A stretch of DNA of 64,000 bases, taken from assembly GCF_004210375.1 (NCBI RefSeq), contig NC_134832.1, positions 156,981,592 to 157,045,591 of the forward strand, given 5' to 3'. Under the pieces are notes generated by a model. The model saw only the letters and a program-made list of their open reading frames with translations. It did not search any database and was not told where the DNA came from. Within the stretch, counting starts at the first letter, position 1, and every line of letters begins with the position of its first letter. The stretch is from Tachypleus tridentatus. Taxonomy: Eukaryota; Arthropoda; Merostomata; Xiphosura; Limulidae. A program made the position numbers and the translations under genes. Shown here piece after piece: positions 24,715 to 36,318 of this stretch.

Positions 24715-24756
24715 GTGAACCTGACGATGACCGAAGAAGGTCGAAACGTTGTTCGC
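24715..24756 (+). ncRNA. candidate hammerhead ribozyme, right terminal repeat
   Basis: The order is: GTGAAC at 24715-24720, core CTGACGA at 24721-24727, one extra T, stem II GACC (24729-24732) and GGTC (24739-24742) around loop GAAGAA, GAAA at 24743-24746, CGTT, then GTTCGC at 24751-24756. GTGAAC and GTTCGC can form a 6-bp stem I. The conserved hammerhead nucleotides are present, stem III is nearly absent, and one base is inserted next to the core. Such variants are known from Penelope-like elements; activity here is inferred, not shown. Confidence 0.68.
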
Positions 24757-24879
24757 TCTTCTATGTAAAATATTTTCTCAACCCAAACGAGCCGTTTTGG
24801 AAAAAATATTTCTCTACAAGTGAATTTTCTCTACACCACTGATTGCATCTCTAACGGCCACTTAATGGAAACACGATTG

Positions 24880-25152
24880 TTTTTTTGTTTACTTGTTTTT
24901 CATTTTCGCACAAAGCTTCTCGAGGGCTATCTGTGCTAGCCGTCCTTATTTTATCAGTGTAAGACAAGAGGGAAGGCAGCTAGTCATCACCACCCACCAC
25001 CAACTCTTTGGCTACTCTTTTACCAACGAATAGTGGGATTGACCGTGACATAATAACGCCCCCACGGCATGGAGGGCGAGCATGTATGGTGCGACCGGGA
25101 TTCGAAACCGCGACTCTCGGATTACGAGTCGAACGCCTTAACACGCTTGGAT
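24880..25152 (-). repeat. tRNA-derived SINE, family A
   Basis: On the minus strand the head reads ttaaggcgttcgactcgtaa (A-box side) and cggtttcgaatcccggtcg (B box). The body follows, with gagtagccaaagagttgg and tagctgccttccctcttgtc, and the tail is aagctttgtgcgaaaatga. The pol III promoter boxes and 3' tail agree with the other family A copies in this window. It begins just after the Penelope element's target duplication. Confidence 0.9.
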
Positions 25153-25739
25153 TAGAACTTTTAACGAAGCCAGTTACATGAAGATGGTAGTTAATTTACT
25201 ACTGAAAGTTTGTTCGTTTTATATCAGTTTGAAAGTGAGAAGGAACTATACACTGCCTAAAATATGTTACATTGTTTTTTGTTTTATTGAAGGTTGTAAC
25301 TATAATGCATCTATAAAAATCAGCTCGAAATAAGTAAACCTTTAAAATGGCGACTGATCCTTCATAAAAATATGAAAAGTTGTTGCTTAAAATAAACGAT
25401 AGGTTTCAATAGTTAACTTTTTATCAACTGTGGGTGGAGAAGGTGACAAGGACCAGCAGGTTCCTTTGTATCGATGTCTTCGTGAAACACAAACACGTCT
25501 GTGGTCTGCCTTAAATTAACAACCAAAACTACCCTTACCATCTCATAGTCAAATGCAAGAATACAGTCATGTAATGGTTTGATCAGAAAATTTGGAATCA
25601 TGCAAGATCATGGTTACAGTTGGCAGAAGCGGAAAAAAAATGAGACAGATGTCACTTGGGTTCCTGCGAATCTTTCGTGAACCAAACAAACAAGGGATAA
25701 GTACATTGGTTACTCTTTAGTTGTTGTACATTTCTTCTG
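25153..25739. other. non-coding DNA; one unassigned 62-codon minus frame
   Basis: A minus-strand frame at 25413-25601 has slightly higher GC than its surroundings and reads plausibly (for example NLRQTTDVFVFHEDIDTKEP). I recognise no domain and no splice signals. It may belong to the Penelope remnant just to its right, but I could not match it. Confidence 0.3.
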
Positions 25740-25925
25740 TAATGTCGTTGTTGTCTTTGAGCTTTAAAACTGGATTATTGAATTGTCTTTGGTAACATTC
25801 GTTAAGATTTTATAGTTCTTTGAATTTCATTGAATATTTTATGTCTTCTTTAGTAAGTTCTTTTATTATTCTTTTTCGATAATTACGGTTTCACCACCTT
25901 TATTAGTGTTTACTATGTCTTATAC
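25740..25925 (-). pseudogene. Penelope-like reverse transcriptase N-terminal remnant
   Basis: On the minus strand one frame gives NTNKGGETVIIEKE, resembling the DKGGGTVI motif near the start of Penelope-type reverse transcriptases. After stops and a frame change come MKFKEL and YQRQFNNPVLKLKDNND, then ITEEMY, in the order expected for that region. It is badly decayed and distinct from the element at 23.6-24.8 kb. Confidence 0.5.
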
Positions 25926-25930
25926 TGTTA

Positions 25931-26000
25931 AATTAGGGACGGCTAGCGCAGATAGCCCTCGAGTGGCTTTGCGCGAAATTCCAAAACAAACAAAGAAACA
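25931..26000 (+). repeat. SINE family A 3' fragment
   Basis: Contains gggacggctagcgcagatag, then ccctcgagtggctttgcgcg and an A-rich end with aaacaaacaaag. It matches the 3' part of family A copies in + orientation. The tRNA head is absent. Confidence 0.8.
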
Positions 26001-26349
26001 ATCTATAATAATTTGAGAATTATTCCATAATTACTTTTATATTGGAATGTGACGTTTCGTAACGTTTTGTTTTAGTTATTAAGTAGATAATCTACAATTC
26101 TGGACGATGTTTCATGGATGAAATTGTTCAGGTTTTTATAAATACTGTTTCTTGATAATCAGTTTTAGTTCATTTTGCAGCCGTTAGGGTTTAAGTCTGC
26201 ATGTGACACAAGGTTCATGATACCTTTATTTGAGCTACCTCAAAAGTTCTTCATTATATTATATTTAAATATGTATATCATAGAGAGAGGATATTTGAAA
26301 GATATAGAGAACACTTTGGGATGTTAGATACTTTTAAAATACATTTAAT
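26001..26349. other. AT-rich non-coding DNA, nothing recognised
   Basis: No recognisable feature in about 350 bp. Confidence 0.3.
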
Positions 26350-26615
26350 TGGAAATTTTATGTTCTTGTTTTATAAAATACGGTAATAATTACAATAGTG
26401 GTTCAGCCCACTACTGCAAAAGAGAGTATTAATTTGTTTTATAAAAATACAGTTGTAATTACAACAGTATGTCATTGTACAATATAATTCTGGACAATAA
26501 AAAAATCCAGTGTATTACCCTGTTTTATAAAATAGAGTTATAATTCCAATGCTACGCCGTGGTACAACACACCATTGGGTAATAAAGACCGAATGTGTCT
26601 ATCGCTACTTCTGTA
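26350..26615. repeat. degenerate repeat, about 3 copies of 75-90 bp
   Basis: Three loosely similar copies contain ttgttttataaaata, a (g)taataattacaatag-type segment and an aataaag/aataaaa end. Confidence 0.45.
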
Positions 26616-27734
26616 CGTATGTTACAGTATTTTATAGCTGTAAGAGAGTAGTATAAATATATCACCCACATCTTAAAACTTCACGAAATTCTCTTGTTTG
26701 TCTCTTATAGTAAACTGAGTGACATAAAAAGAAATGTACCAGGCAATTCATGGTAGTCTTAATATCATCGTGGAACAAAATGATTAATGTTTGTTACGCA
26801 TTATTAAAGACCAAATGGAATATAAATTGTTAATTTTCATGCTGTGTCAGGCTGTTTTCCTGTGTTTCTTTAATAACTTCATATCTTGAGTTTGTATAAC
26901 ATGTATCATAAGTTGATTTCACTAACAAATATTATTAGCTGACTTCAGTCACACAAAAGAAAGATTAGCACTACATGACAATTTTACAAAGCAACCAGAC
27001 TCCATATGTTTCAAAGGTATCATTATATGTTTAATACATTATTTCTAACATGTCATCAACTGCTTTGAACTATTTATTATTAAAGAGTTTAGGTGTTCCT
27101 TGAATAACTAACAAAAAATTGTTATGCACGACAAACAAAATTTGTATTACGATGTAATTGTGTCATGTATTTAAAATACATTGTTCTAAGACTCTAAGTT
27201 TATTTTACTAATGAATTATTTTGTGTATAATGTTGTCACAAAACTAAATTGATTACCGTTAAACGTAGTAGTTAAATATTTATATAGCTGTGTACTTCTA
27301 TTTATTTTCTATTGAAACACGTCAGCGAAACGTTGTATATTAAACAAATGATTCCTGACATATGTGATTGTATGAAACTCTTACGCATTTTACCACATTA
27401 CAATTAAACTCTTGAACTGTACAAAGAAACTAAATTTGACAGGAACTTTTGCTTTAACGTATTTTTTCACCTTTAACATCAGAACTGCTTAAAATATTTT
27501 TCTTTCCAGATCTTCAACATTAACATAAGAAGCTTCTACTCAGATTTTTTTCCTTACGTCTTTCATAACTTCTCTAATTATAACAAAAAAGATGATTTTT
27601 CTTGCAGTATTAATGATGTAACAATTAGACATCAGAGTCATTCATTGTAGCTGCTCAGAAAGACGGCAACTTAGTTACAAATAATAATCAACAGAATAAT
27701 ATACTCAGAGCACATATCGAATTGTGATGAGCTG
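26616..27734. other. AT-rich non-coding DNA, nothing recognised
   Basis: No coding, transposon or tandem-repeat signal recognised. Confidence 0.35.
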
Positions 27735-28085
27735 TGACAAAGTGAAATATAAATAGTCTGTCTAACTTAGAAGATTTTACATGCTTGATATAGAGAGATA
27801 AATAGACCATCTTGCTCAAACGATTTCTCATGTTGTGATAGAGGAAGATAAACAGGCTCATTAACTCTGAAGATTCCCCATGTTGTGATAAAGAGAGAGA
27901 TAAACTGAGTGTCTAACCCACCAGGTTCCCATACTGTGATATATGTATAGAGAGAAACAGGTTCGTTATCTTAGAAGATTTTCCAAGTTGTGATAAAGAG
28001 AGAGATAAACAGACTATCTCACCTACCAGGTTCCTTTACTGTGATTTATGTATCAAGAGAAACAGTTTCGTTATTTTAGAAGATT
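27735..28085. repeat. about 60-bp degenerate tandem repeat, about 6 copies
   Basis: Alternating units contain catgttgtgataaagagag, gagataaacagactatct and ttagaagatt(c/t)tcca. Two sub-variants (with and without accaggttccc) alternate, which suggests an older dimer unit of about 120 bp. Confidence 0.7.
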
Positions 28086-28960
28086 CTCCATGTAAATAAA
28101 TTACTTAAATTTGCTGATGATATCAAGGTGTTTGGTGTTGCTGGTTGTGAACAAGATGGTGCTGATTTATAAAAGGATTTAGATTATTTAGTGAGTTGGA
28201 CAAATAAATGGTAGATGGGTCTCAATTAAGATAAATGTAAGATAATGAATGGGGTTATCATGATTTGAATTATAATTTGTATGGGAATAACTTTGACAGT
28301 GTTGTGAAGGAAAGATATCTTGATGCTCTCTAACGCTATACGATCAGGGTGCTGTTACTAATGACAGGGAAAGTAGGATTTAGGTTGTATCTACAGAAAA
28401 ATTGCATACAAGTTTAAAGAGGTTATAATGTGATTGTATAGTTTACTGGTTACACTACATTTGGATTATTTTGTTCAATCTTGGGTTCTTTAATTCAGGA
28501 AAGATATTCTTTTGTTTGAAATGGTTCAAAGGAGGATATGTAGACTGGTACCTGGGACGGAGGATCTGTTATACAAGACGATACTGAAATCTTTCAAACT
28601 CTTTTACTCATGAAGAAAACAACAATAGTTAAAGGGATGTTATTAAGGTGACTAAGATTGTAAAGGGAATTTAAAATGTTTATTTATCATTTATTTCCCT
28701 ATTCACAGGAAGAATGGTTGGGGATTCGTATAAAGTTTGGCAGGATAGGAATCGTCTTCAGCTCAGACAATTTTATTTTTCTAACAATATGGTTAGTTTA
28801 AGGAATGAGTGGCGTTCAAATGTTATAGAGGCAGTAAAATTAAATAAGTACAAAAAAGCTTGATATGTATATGAATGAAAAGGGTTGAATTTAAATTTCT
28901 ATGTATTAATTAACGGTTTTAATTTAACTTAGAACATGGAATAGCCGAGGTGGATCAATA
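28086..28960 (+). pseudogene. CR1-like LINE reverse transcriptase, 3' fragment
   Basis: The fragment starts with the active-site block FADDIKVFGVAG, where the FADD box is the metal-binding part of the palm. It continues DLDYLVSWTNKWQMGLN (with one stop) and a DKCKIM segment. Further on come a FGLFCSILG-type block, MVQRRICRLVPGTEDL and later C-terminal blocks, all in shifted frames. The order matches the second half of CR1-type ORF2. The region near 28860-28960 resembles the 3' end of the CR1-like LINE at 60.3 kb. It is 5'-truncated, directly abuts a minisatellite on its left, and has many stops. Confidence 0.8.
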
Positions 28961-29599
28961 TGTCCATATTGTTTTAACACGTTATGTTACCTTAACTAAG
29001 TGTCATAAGGGAAGATGTTAACTATATAATGAACGTTATAGTAGTTTTTATATTTTAATAGTGGTGTTCTAATACGATGTTAGAAGATTTGGAACATTAA
29101 GAAATGCTACAAGATGACACTAGTTCTTTTCAGTAACTAGTTAAGAATCACTGTTATGAGGAAGAGAAAAAAACGAATGAGGTTAAGTTGAAGGACCAAA
29201 AACAAACAATGTGTTCATTATGTAAATATGAGTATATTAAAATATATTGTTGTAGATTTACCGGTCAATACGCTTTTCAAGCAATTCTTACTCAACAATT
29301 AATCGTTAAAAGTAAAAATGGTCGATTTTGTGAAGCAAGTGTCTATAAAACAGTTTAAAATCATACGGTAAACAATCAGAAATTCTTATTACATATATAT
29401 ATATACATTTACACTTACATGTCTACACCTGTAAAAACATTTATAAAATATACATACGAACTATAAAGTCTTAAAATAAACATCTAGAACTCATAAAGTG
29501 ATAAAAATATTTGAAGGATTAGTAAGCACAAGTTATGAAAACAAGCGTGTGACAAAAATAGCACAAATAATTACATAATTTACTGTATTATTTATTAAT
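28961..29599. other. AT-rich non-coding DNA, nothing recognised
   Basis: Contains a short (AT)n tract near 29390-29405 and no recognised gene. Confidence 0.35.
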
Positions 29600-29880
29600 G
29601 GTTTTTCATTTTGATTCTGAATTTTGCTCAAAGCAATACGAGGGTTATCTGCGCTCGCCGTCCATAATTTAGTAGTGTAAGAATAAACAGACGGCAGCTA
29701 GACTTCACCACCCACCGCCAACTCCTTTGTTAATCGTTTACCAACAAATTGTGGGATTGATCGCCAGATTATAACACCCCAACGGCTGAAAGGACAGTAT
29801 GTTTGGTGCGATGGGTGTTTGAACCCGCGCAGCCTCGGATTAGGAGTCGAGTGCCTTAACCACTTGGACATGACGCCATA
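29600..29880 (-). repeat. SINE family A
   Basis: On the minus strand: gttaaggcactcgactccta (A-box side), gcgggttcaaacacccatcg (B box), then the body and a tttgagcaaaattcagaatc tail. It is more diverged than the copy at 24880. Confidence 0.88.
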
Positions 29881-29984
29881 TATTACGAGTTAAATCAAAG
29901 TATAACAACATTACAAAAACATAAAACGTTCGTTTTACCTATCGGAATGGATACGTCAATAACACTTTATTTCTTTTGGTTGAG

Positions 29985-30620
29985 AAACCTTACCATGATA
30001 GTACAGTCTTGTTGAGATCGTTTCCTGGCACATAATTATCACAGGACACTATTACTTCTCAGTAAGTCTGTCTCAGTGCTTAGTTCATAACCTTTGCTAT
30101 CACACAACTACAACAGTTATCACAGTATTGTCAGTGTCTATTTAAAATATCGCAGTAAAATATTCTTTCAGATAAATTTGTTGAGAAAGTTTTCTAAAAA
30201 GTAACTAAAACAGAACACTTGTCCAAACAAGGATATAATTCGGAAATTTTACTGAAAAGTAATCAATAATGCATCCAGTGCCCAGTTGATAATCTTACTG
30301 ATAAGGTCTGTTTTAGGATCTTCAACTATTACAAAACTACAACAGGGTGCTAGTCCGCCTGGTTGGAAATCAGTGCTGTTAGTGAGAAGTTGAGATCATT
30401 TGCTAAAACAAATTTATAACAGAACTCTAGTCCATCTGAATCATTAGATCAGAACTTTTGCTGTCCTACGTGTAAACGGATATAAATTAATGTTAATGGC
30501 CAGTTCAAATCTCTGCCATAATACAATACAGCTAAGACAGGTACAAGTTTATCTTCGTGGCGAGTTCAGACCTTTCTTATAACATAAGCTAAAACAGACC
30601 TCAGTTCATGTTAGTAACTA
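29985..30620. repeat. very degenerate tandem repeat, about 85 bp unit
   Basis: Loosely similar blocks of the type agtgcccagttgataatctt and cacaactacaacag recur about seven times up to the start of the 58-bp array. Identity is low, and the unit was judged by eye. Confidence 0.35.
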
Positions 30621-30789
30621 GTTTATGTACATAAGGTTAAAATTACTTCCATAGCAGTGGATGGTAAGTGGGTAAATTTTATTTTAAAAGAAGCAGAGTT
30701 AAAAATAAAACCCAGGATTATAAGGAATGGAATGTAATTATCATGAATTATTGTGACAACTAAAGTACTTCTAGTGGAAGTAATTAAAA

Positions 30790-33700
30790 ACAGGGTGATC
30801 TTTAGATTCTGATATAACATTATGTGATCATCTACTAGAACTAAATAAGTATAGGGTGTTTGTATTCTGCTATAACGTTATGTGATATTCTACTTGATGT
30901 AAATAAGTATAGGGTGTTTAGATTCTGCTATAACGTTATGTGATATTCTACTTGATGTAAATAAGTACAGGGTGTTTAGATTCTGCTATAACGTTATGTG
31001 ATATTCTACTGAATGTAAATAAGTACAGGGTGTTTAGATTCTGCTATAACGTTATGTGATATTCTACTTGATGTAAATAAGTACAGGGTGTTTGTATTCT
31101 GCTATAACGTTATGTGATATTATACTTGATGTAAATAAGTATAGGGTGTTTAGATTCTGATATAACGTTATGTGATATTCTACTTGATGTAAATAAGTAC
31201 AGGGTGTTTAGATTCTGCTATAACGTTATGTGATATTATACTGAATGTAAATAAGTACAGGGTGTTTATATTCTGATATAACGTTACGTGATATTCTACT
31301 AGATGTAAATAAGTACAGGGTGTTTATATTCTGCTATAACGTTATGTGATATTCTACTGAATGTAAATAAGTACAGGGTGTTTATATTCTGATATAACGT
31401 TACGTGATATTCTACTAGATGTAAATAAGTACAGGGTGTTTATATTCTGCTATAACGTTATGTGATACTCTACTGAATGTAAATAAGTACAGGGTGTTTA
31501 TATTCTGCTATAACGTTATGTGATATTCTGCTAGATGTAAATAACTACAGGGTGTTTAGATTCTGATATAACATTATGTGATATTCTACTGGATGTAAAT
31601 AAGTACAGGGTGTTTATATTCTGATATAACGTTACGTGATATTCTACTAGATGTAAATAAGTACAGGGTGTTTAGATTCTGCTATAACGTTATGTGATAT
31701 TCTACTGGATGTAAACAAGTACAAAGTGTTTATATTCTGCTATAACGTTATGTGATTTTTTACCAGATGTAAATAAGTACAGGGTGTTTAGATTCTGCTA
31801 TAACGTTATGTGATATTCTACTAGATGTAAATAAGAACAGGGTGTTTAGATTCTGATATAATATTATGTGATCACCTACTAGAACTAAATAAGTATATGG
31901 TGCTTATATTCTGCTATAACGTTACGTGATATTCTACTTGATGTAAATAAGTACAGGGTGTTTAGATTCTGCTATAACGTTATGTGATATTCTACTTGAT
32001 GTAAATAAGTATAGGGTATTTAGATTCTGATATAACGTTATGTGATATTCTACTAGATGTAAATAAGTACAGGGTGTTTTGATTCTGATATAACGTTATG
32101 TGATATTCTACTAGATTTAAAAAAAGTACAGGGTGTTTATATTCTGCTATAACGTTACGTGATATTCTACTAGATGTAAATAAGTACAGGGTGTTTAGAT
32201 TCTGCTAAAACGTTATGTGATATTCTACTGGATGTAAATAAGTACAGGGTGTTTATATTCTGCTATAACGTTATGTGATATTCTACTAGATGTAAATAAG
32301 TACAGGGTGTTTAGATTCTGCTAAACGTTATGTGATATTCTACTAGATATAAAGAAGTACAGGGTGTTTAGATTCTGCTATAACGTTATGTGATATTCTA
32401 CTAGATGTAAATAAGTACAGGGTGTTTAGATTCTGCTATAACGTTATGGTGATATTCTACTAGATGTAAATAAGTACAGGGTGTTTATATTCTGTTCTAA
32501 CGTTACGTGATATTCTACTAGATGTAAATAAATACAGGGTGTTTATATTCTGCTATAACGTTATGTGATATTCTGCTAGATGTAAATAACTACAGGGTGT
32601 TTAGATTCTGATATAACGTTATGTGATATTCTACTGGATGTAAATAAGTACAGGGTGTTTAGATTCTGATATAACGTTATGTGATATTCTATTGGATGTA
32701 AATAAGTACAGGGTGTTTAGATTCTGCTATAACGTTATGTGATTTTTTACTAGATGTAAATAAGTACACGTTGTTTATATTCTGCTATAACGTTATGTGA
32801 TATTCTACTGAATGTAAATAAGTACAGGGTGTTTATATTCTGATATAACGTTACGTGATATTCTACTAGATGTAAATAAGTACAGGGTGTTTATATTCTG
32901 CTATAACGTTATGTGATTTTTTACCATATGTAAATAAGTACAGGGTGTTTAGATTCTGCTATAACGTTATGTGATATTCTACCGGATGTAAACAAGTACA
33001 AAGTGTTTATATTCTGCTATAACGTTATGTGATTTTTTACCAGATGTAAATAAGTACAGGGTGTTTAGATTCTGCTATAACGTTATGTGATATTCTACTA
33101 GATGTAAATATGAACAGGGTGTTTAGATTCTGATATAATATTATGTGATCACCTACTAGAACTAAATAAGTATATGGTGCTTATATTCTGCTATAACGTT
33201 ACGTGATATTCTACTTGATGTAAATAAGTACAGGGTGTTTAGATTCTGCTATAACGTTATGTGATATTCTACTTGATGTAAATAAGTACAGGGTGTTTAG
33301 ATTCTGATATAACTTTATATGATATTCTACTAGATGTAAAAAAGTACAGGGTGTTTTGATTCAGATATAACGTTATGTGATATTCTACTAGATTTAAAAA
33401 AGTACAGTGTGTTTATATTCTGCTATAACGTTACGTGATATTCTACTAGATGTAAATAAGTACAGGGTGTTTAGATTCTGCTAAAACGTTATGTGATATT
33501 CTACTGGATGTAAATAAGTACAGGGTGTTTATATTCTGCTATAACGTTATGTGATATTCTACTAGATGTAAATAAGTACAGGGTGTTTAGATTCTGCTAA
33601 ACGTTATGTGATATTTTACTAGATGTAAATAAGTATAGGGTGTTTAGATTCTGATATAACGTTATGTGATATTCTACTTGATGTAAATAAGTACAGGGTG

Positions 33701-36318
33701 TTTAGATTCTGCTATAACGTTATGGTGATATTCTACTAGATGTAAATAAGTACAGGGTGTTTATATTCTGTTCTAATGTTATGTGATATTCTACTGGATG
33801 TAAATAAGTACAGGGTGTTTATATTCTGTTCTAACGTTATGTGATATTCTACTTAATGTAAATAAGTAAAGGGTGTTTATATTCTGCTATAACGTTACGT
33901 GATATTTTACTAGATGTAAATAAGTACAGGGTGTTTAGATTCTGCTGTAACGTTATGTGATATTCTACTAGATGAAAATAAGTACAGGGTGTTTAGATTC
34001 TGATATAATATTATGTGATCACCTACTAGAACTAAATAAGTACATGGTGTTTATATTCTGTTCCAACGTTATGTGATATTCTACTGGATGTAAATAAGTA
34101 CAGGGTGTTTATATTCTGATATAACGTTACGTGATACTCTACTAGATGTAAATAAGTACAGGGTGTTTATATTCTGCTATAACGTTACGTGATATTTTAC
34201 TAGATGTAAATAAGTACAGGGTGTTTAGATTCTGCTATAACGTTATGTGATATTCTACTAAATGTAAATAAGTACAGGGTGTTTATATTCTGCTATAACG
34301 TTATGTGATACTCTACTGGATGTAAATAAGTACAGGGTGTTTATATTCTGCTATAACGTTATGTGATTTTTTACCAGATGTAAATAAGTAGAGGGTGTTT
34401 AGATTCTGCTATAACGTTATGTGATATTCTACTTGATGTAAATAAGTACAGGGTGTTTAGATTCTGCTATAACGTTATGTGATATTCTACTGGATGTAAA
34501 TAAGTACAGGGTGTTTAGATTCTGCTATAACGTTATGTGATATTCTACTTGATGTAAATAAGTACAGGGTGTTTAGATTCTGCTATAACGTTATGTGATA
34601 TTCTACTGGATGTAAATAAGTACAGGGTGTTTAGATTCTGCTATAACGTTATGTGATATTCTACTAGATGTAAATAAGTACAGGGTGTTTATATTCTGCT
34701 TTAACGTTATGTGATACTCTACTGGATGTAAACATGTACAGGGTGTTTATATTCTGCTATAACGTTATGTGATTTTTTACCAGATGTAAATAAGTACAGG
34801 GTGTTTAGATTCTGCTATAACGTTATGTGATATTCTACTGGATGTAAATAAGTACAGGGTGTTTATATTCTGATATAACGTTACGTGATATTCTACTAGA
34901 TGTAAATAAGTACAGGGTGTTTATATTCTGTTCTAACGTTATGTGATATTCTACTGGATGTAAATAAGTACAGGGTGTTTATATTCTGATATAACGTTAC
35001 GTGATATGCTACTAGATGTAAATAAGTACAGGGTGTTTATATTCTGCTATAACGTTATGTGATACTCTACTGGATGTAAACAAGTACAGGGTGTTTATAT
35101 TCTGCTATAACGTTATGTGATTTTTTACCAGATGTAAATAAGTACAGGGTGTTTAGATTCTGATATAACGTTATGTAATACTCTACTGGATGTAAACAAG
35201 TACAGGCTGTTTATATTCTGCTATAACGTTATGTGATTTTTTACGAGATGTAAATAAGTACAGGGTGTTTAGATTCTGCTATAATGTTATGTGATATTCT
35301 ACTAGATGTAAATAAGAACAGGGTGTTTAGATTCTGATATAATATTGTGTGATCACCTACTAGAACTAAATAAGTATATGGTGCTTATATTCTGCTATAA
35401 CGTTACGTGATATTCTACTAGATGTAAATAAGTACAGGGTGTTTAGATTCTGTTATAAGGTTATGTGATATTCTACTAGATGTAAATAAGTACAGGGTGT
35501 TTGTATTCTGCTATAACGTTATGTGATATTCTACTTGATGTAAATAAGTATAGGGTGTTTAGATTCTGCTATAACGTTATGTGATATTCTACTAGATGTA
35601 AATAAGTACAGGGTGTTTAGATTCTGCTATAAAGTTATGAGATATTCTACTAGATGTAAATAAGTACAGCGTGTTTATATTCTACTATAACGTTATGTGA
35701 TACTCTACTGGATGTAAATAAGTACAGGGTGTTTATATTCTGCTATAACGTTATGTGATTTTTTACCAGATGTAAATAAGTACAGGGTGTTTAGATTTTG
35801 CTATAACGTTATGTGATATTCTACTAGATGTAAATAAGTACAGGGTGTTTAGATTCTGTTATAAGGTTATGTGATATTCTACTAGATGTAAATAAGTACA
35901 GGGTGTTTGTATTCTGCTATAACGTTATGTGATATTCTACTTGATGTAAATAAGTATAGGGTGTTTAGATTCTGCTATAACGTTATGTGATATTCTACTT
36001 GATGTAAATAAGTACAGGGTGTTTAGATTCTGCTATAACGTTATGTGATATTCTACTAGATGTAAATAAGTACAGGGTGTTTAGATTCTGCTATAAAGTT
36101 ATGTGATATTCTACTAGATGTAAATAAGTACAGGGTGTTTATATTATACTATAACGTTATGTGATACTCTACTGGATGTAAATAAGTACAGGGTGTTTAT
36201 ATTCTGCTATAACGTTATGTGATTTTTTTACCAGATGTAAATAAGTACAGGGTGTTTAGATTTTGCTATAACGTTATGTGATATTCTACTAGATGTAAAT
36301 AAGTACAGGGTGTTTACG
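30790..36318. repeat. 58-bp satellite-like array, about 95 copies
   Basis: The unit is gatgtaaataagtacagggt, gtttagattctgctataacg and ttatgtgatattctacta (58 bp). Copies are highly similar over about 5.5 kb. Most units carry ATAACGTTAT, a perfect 10-bp palindrome with a CpG, with a common gttacgtg variant. Two main sub-types (tttagattctg and tttatattctg) alternate irregularly. A rare variant unit with atattatgtgatcacc followed by tactagaactaaataagtat occurs at about 31861, 33138, 34008 and 35342. These spacings are close to 22, 15 and 23 units, showing higher-order duplication. No long open frame runs through it. Confidence 0.97.

Larger units (their letters stand above)
23578..24839 (+). mobile_element. 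Penelope-like retroelement, truncated, inverted terminal repeats
   Basis: The insertion is bounded by the 12-bp direct repeat tgattgcatctc at 23566-23577 and 24840-24851. Inside, an approximately 160-bp segment at 23587-23746 is repeated in inverse orientation at 24644-24801 with about 95% identity by eye. Examples are ggctcgtttgggttgagaaa and its complement, and ggaaggggttgtgtaactga and its complement. Between the repeats is a + strand frame with the end of a Penelope-type reverse transcriptase and a GIY-YIG endonuclease. Inverted or direct pseudo-LTRs, a GIY-YIG domain and 5' truncation are known traits of Penelope-like elements. Most of the reverse transcriptase is missing, so the copy is not autonomous. 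Confidence 0.9.

Noticed and set aside
23578-24839. MITE or LTR retrotransposon based on the long inverted repeats
   Set aside because: The GIY-YIG domain, the Penelope-type reverse transcriptase end and the 12-bp target duplication point to a Penelope-like element; no integrase, protease or DDE transposase is present.
24880-25152. tRNA gene suggested by A-box and B-box sequences here and at the other family A copies
   Set aside because: No full cloverleaf with intact acceptor pairing is present, and the boxes are followed by a shared body and tail typical of a SINE.
30790-36318. CRISPR-like appearance of regular 58-bp repeats
   Set aside because: There are no unique spacers between repeats; the units are directly contiguous and the window is eukaryotic.
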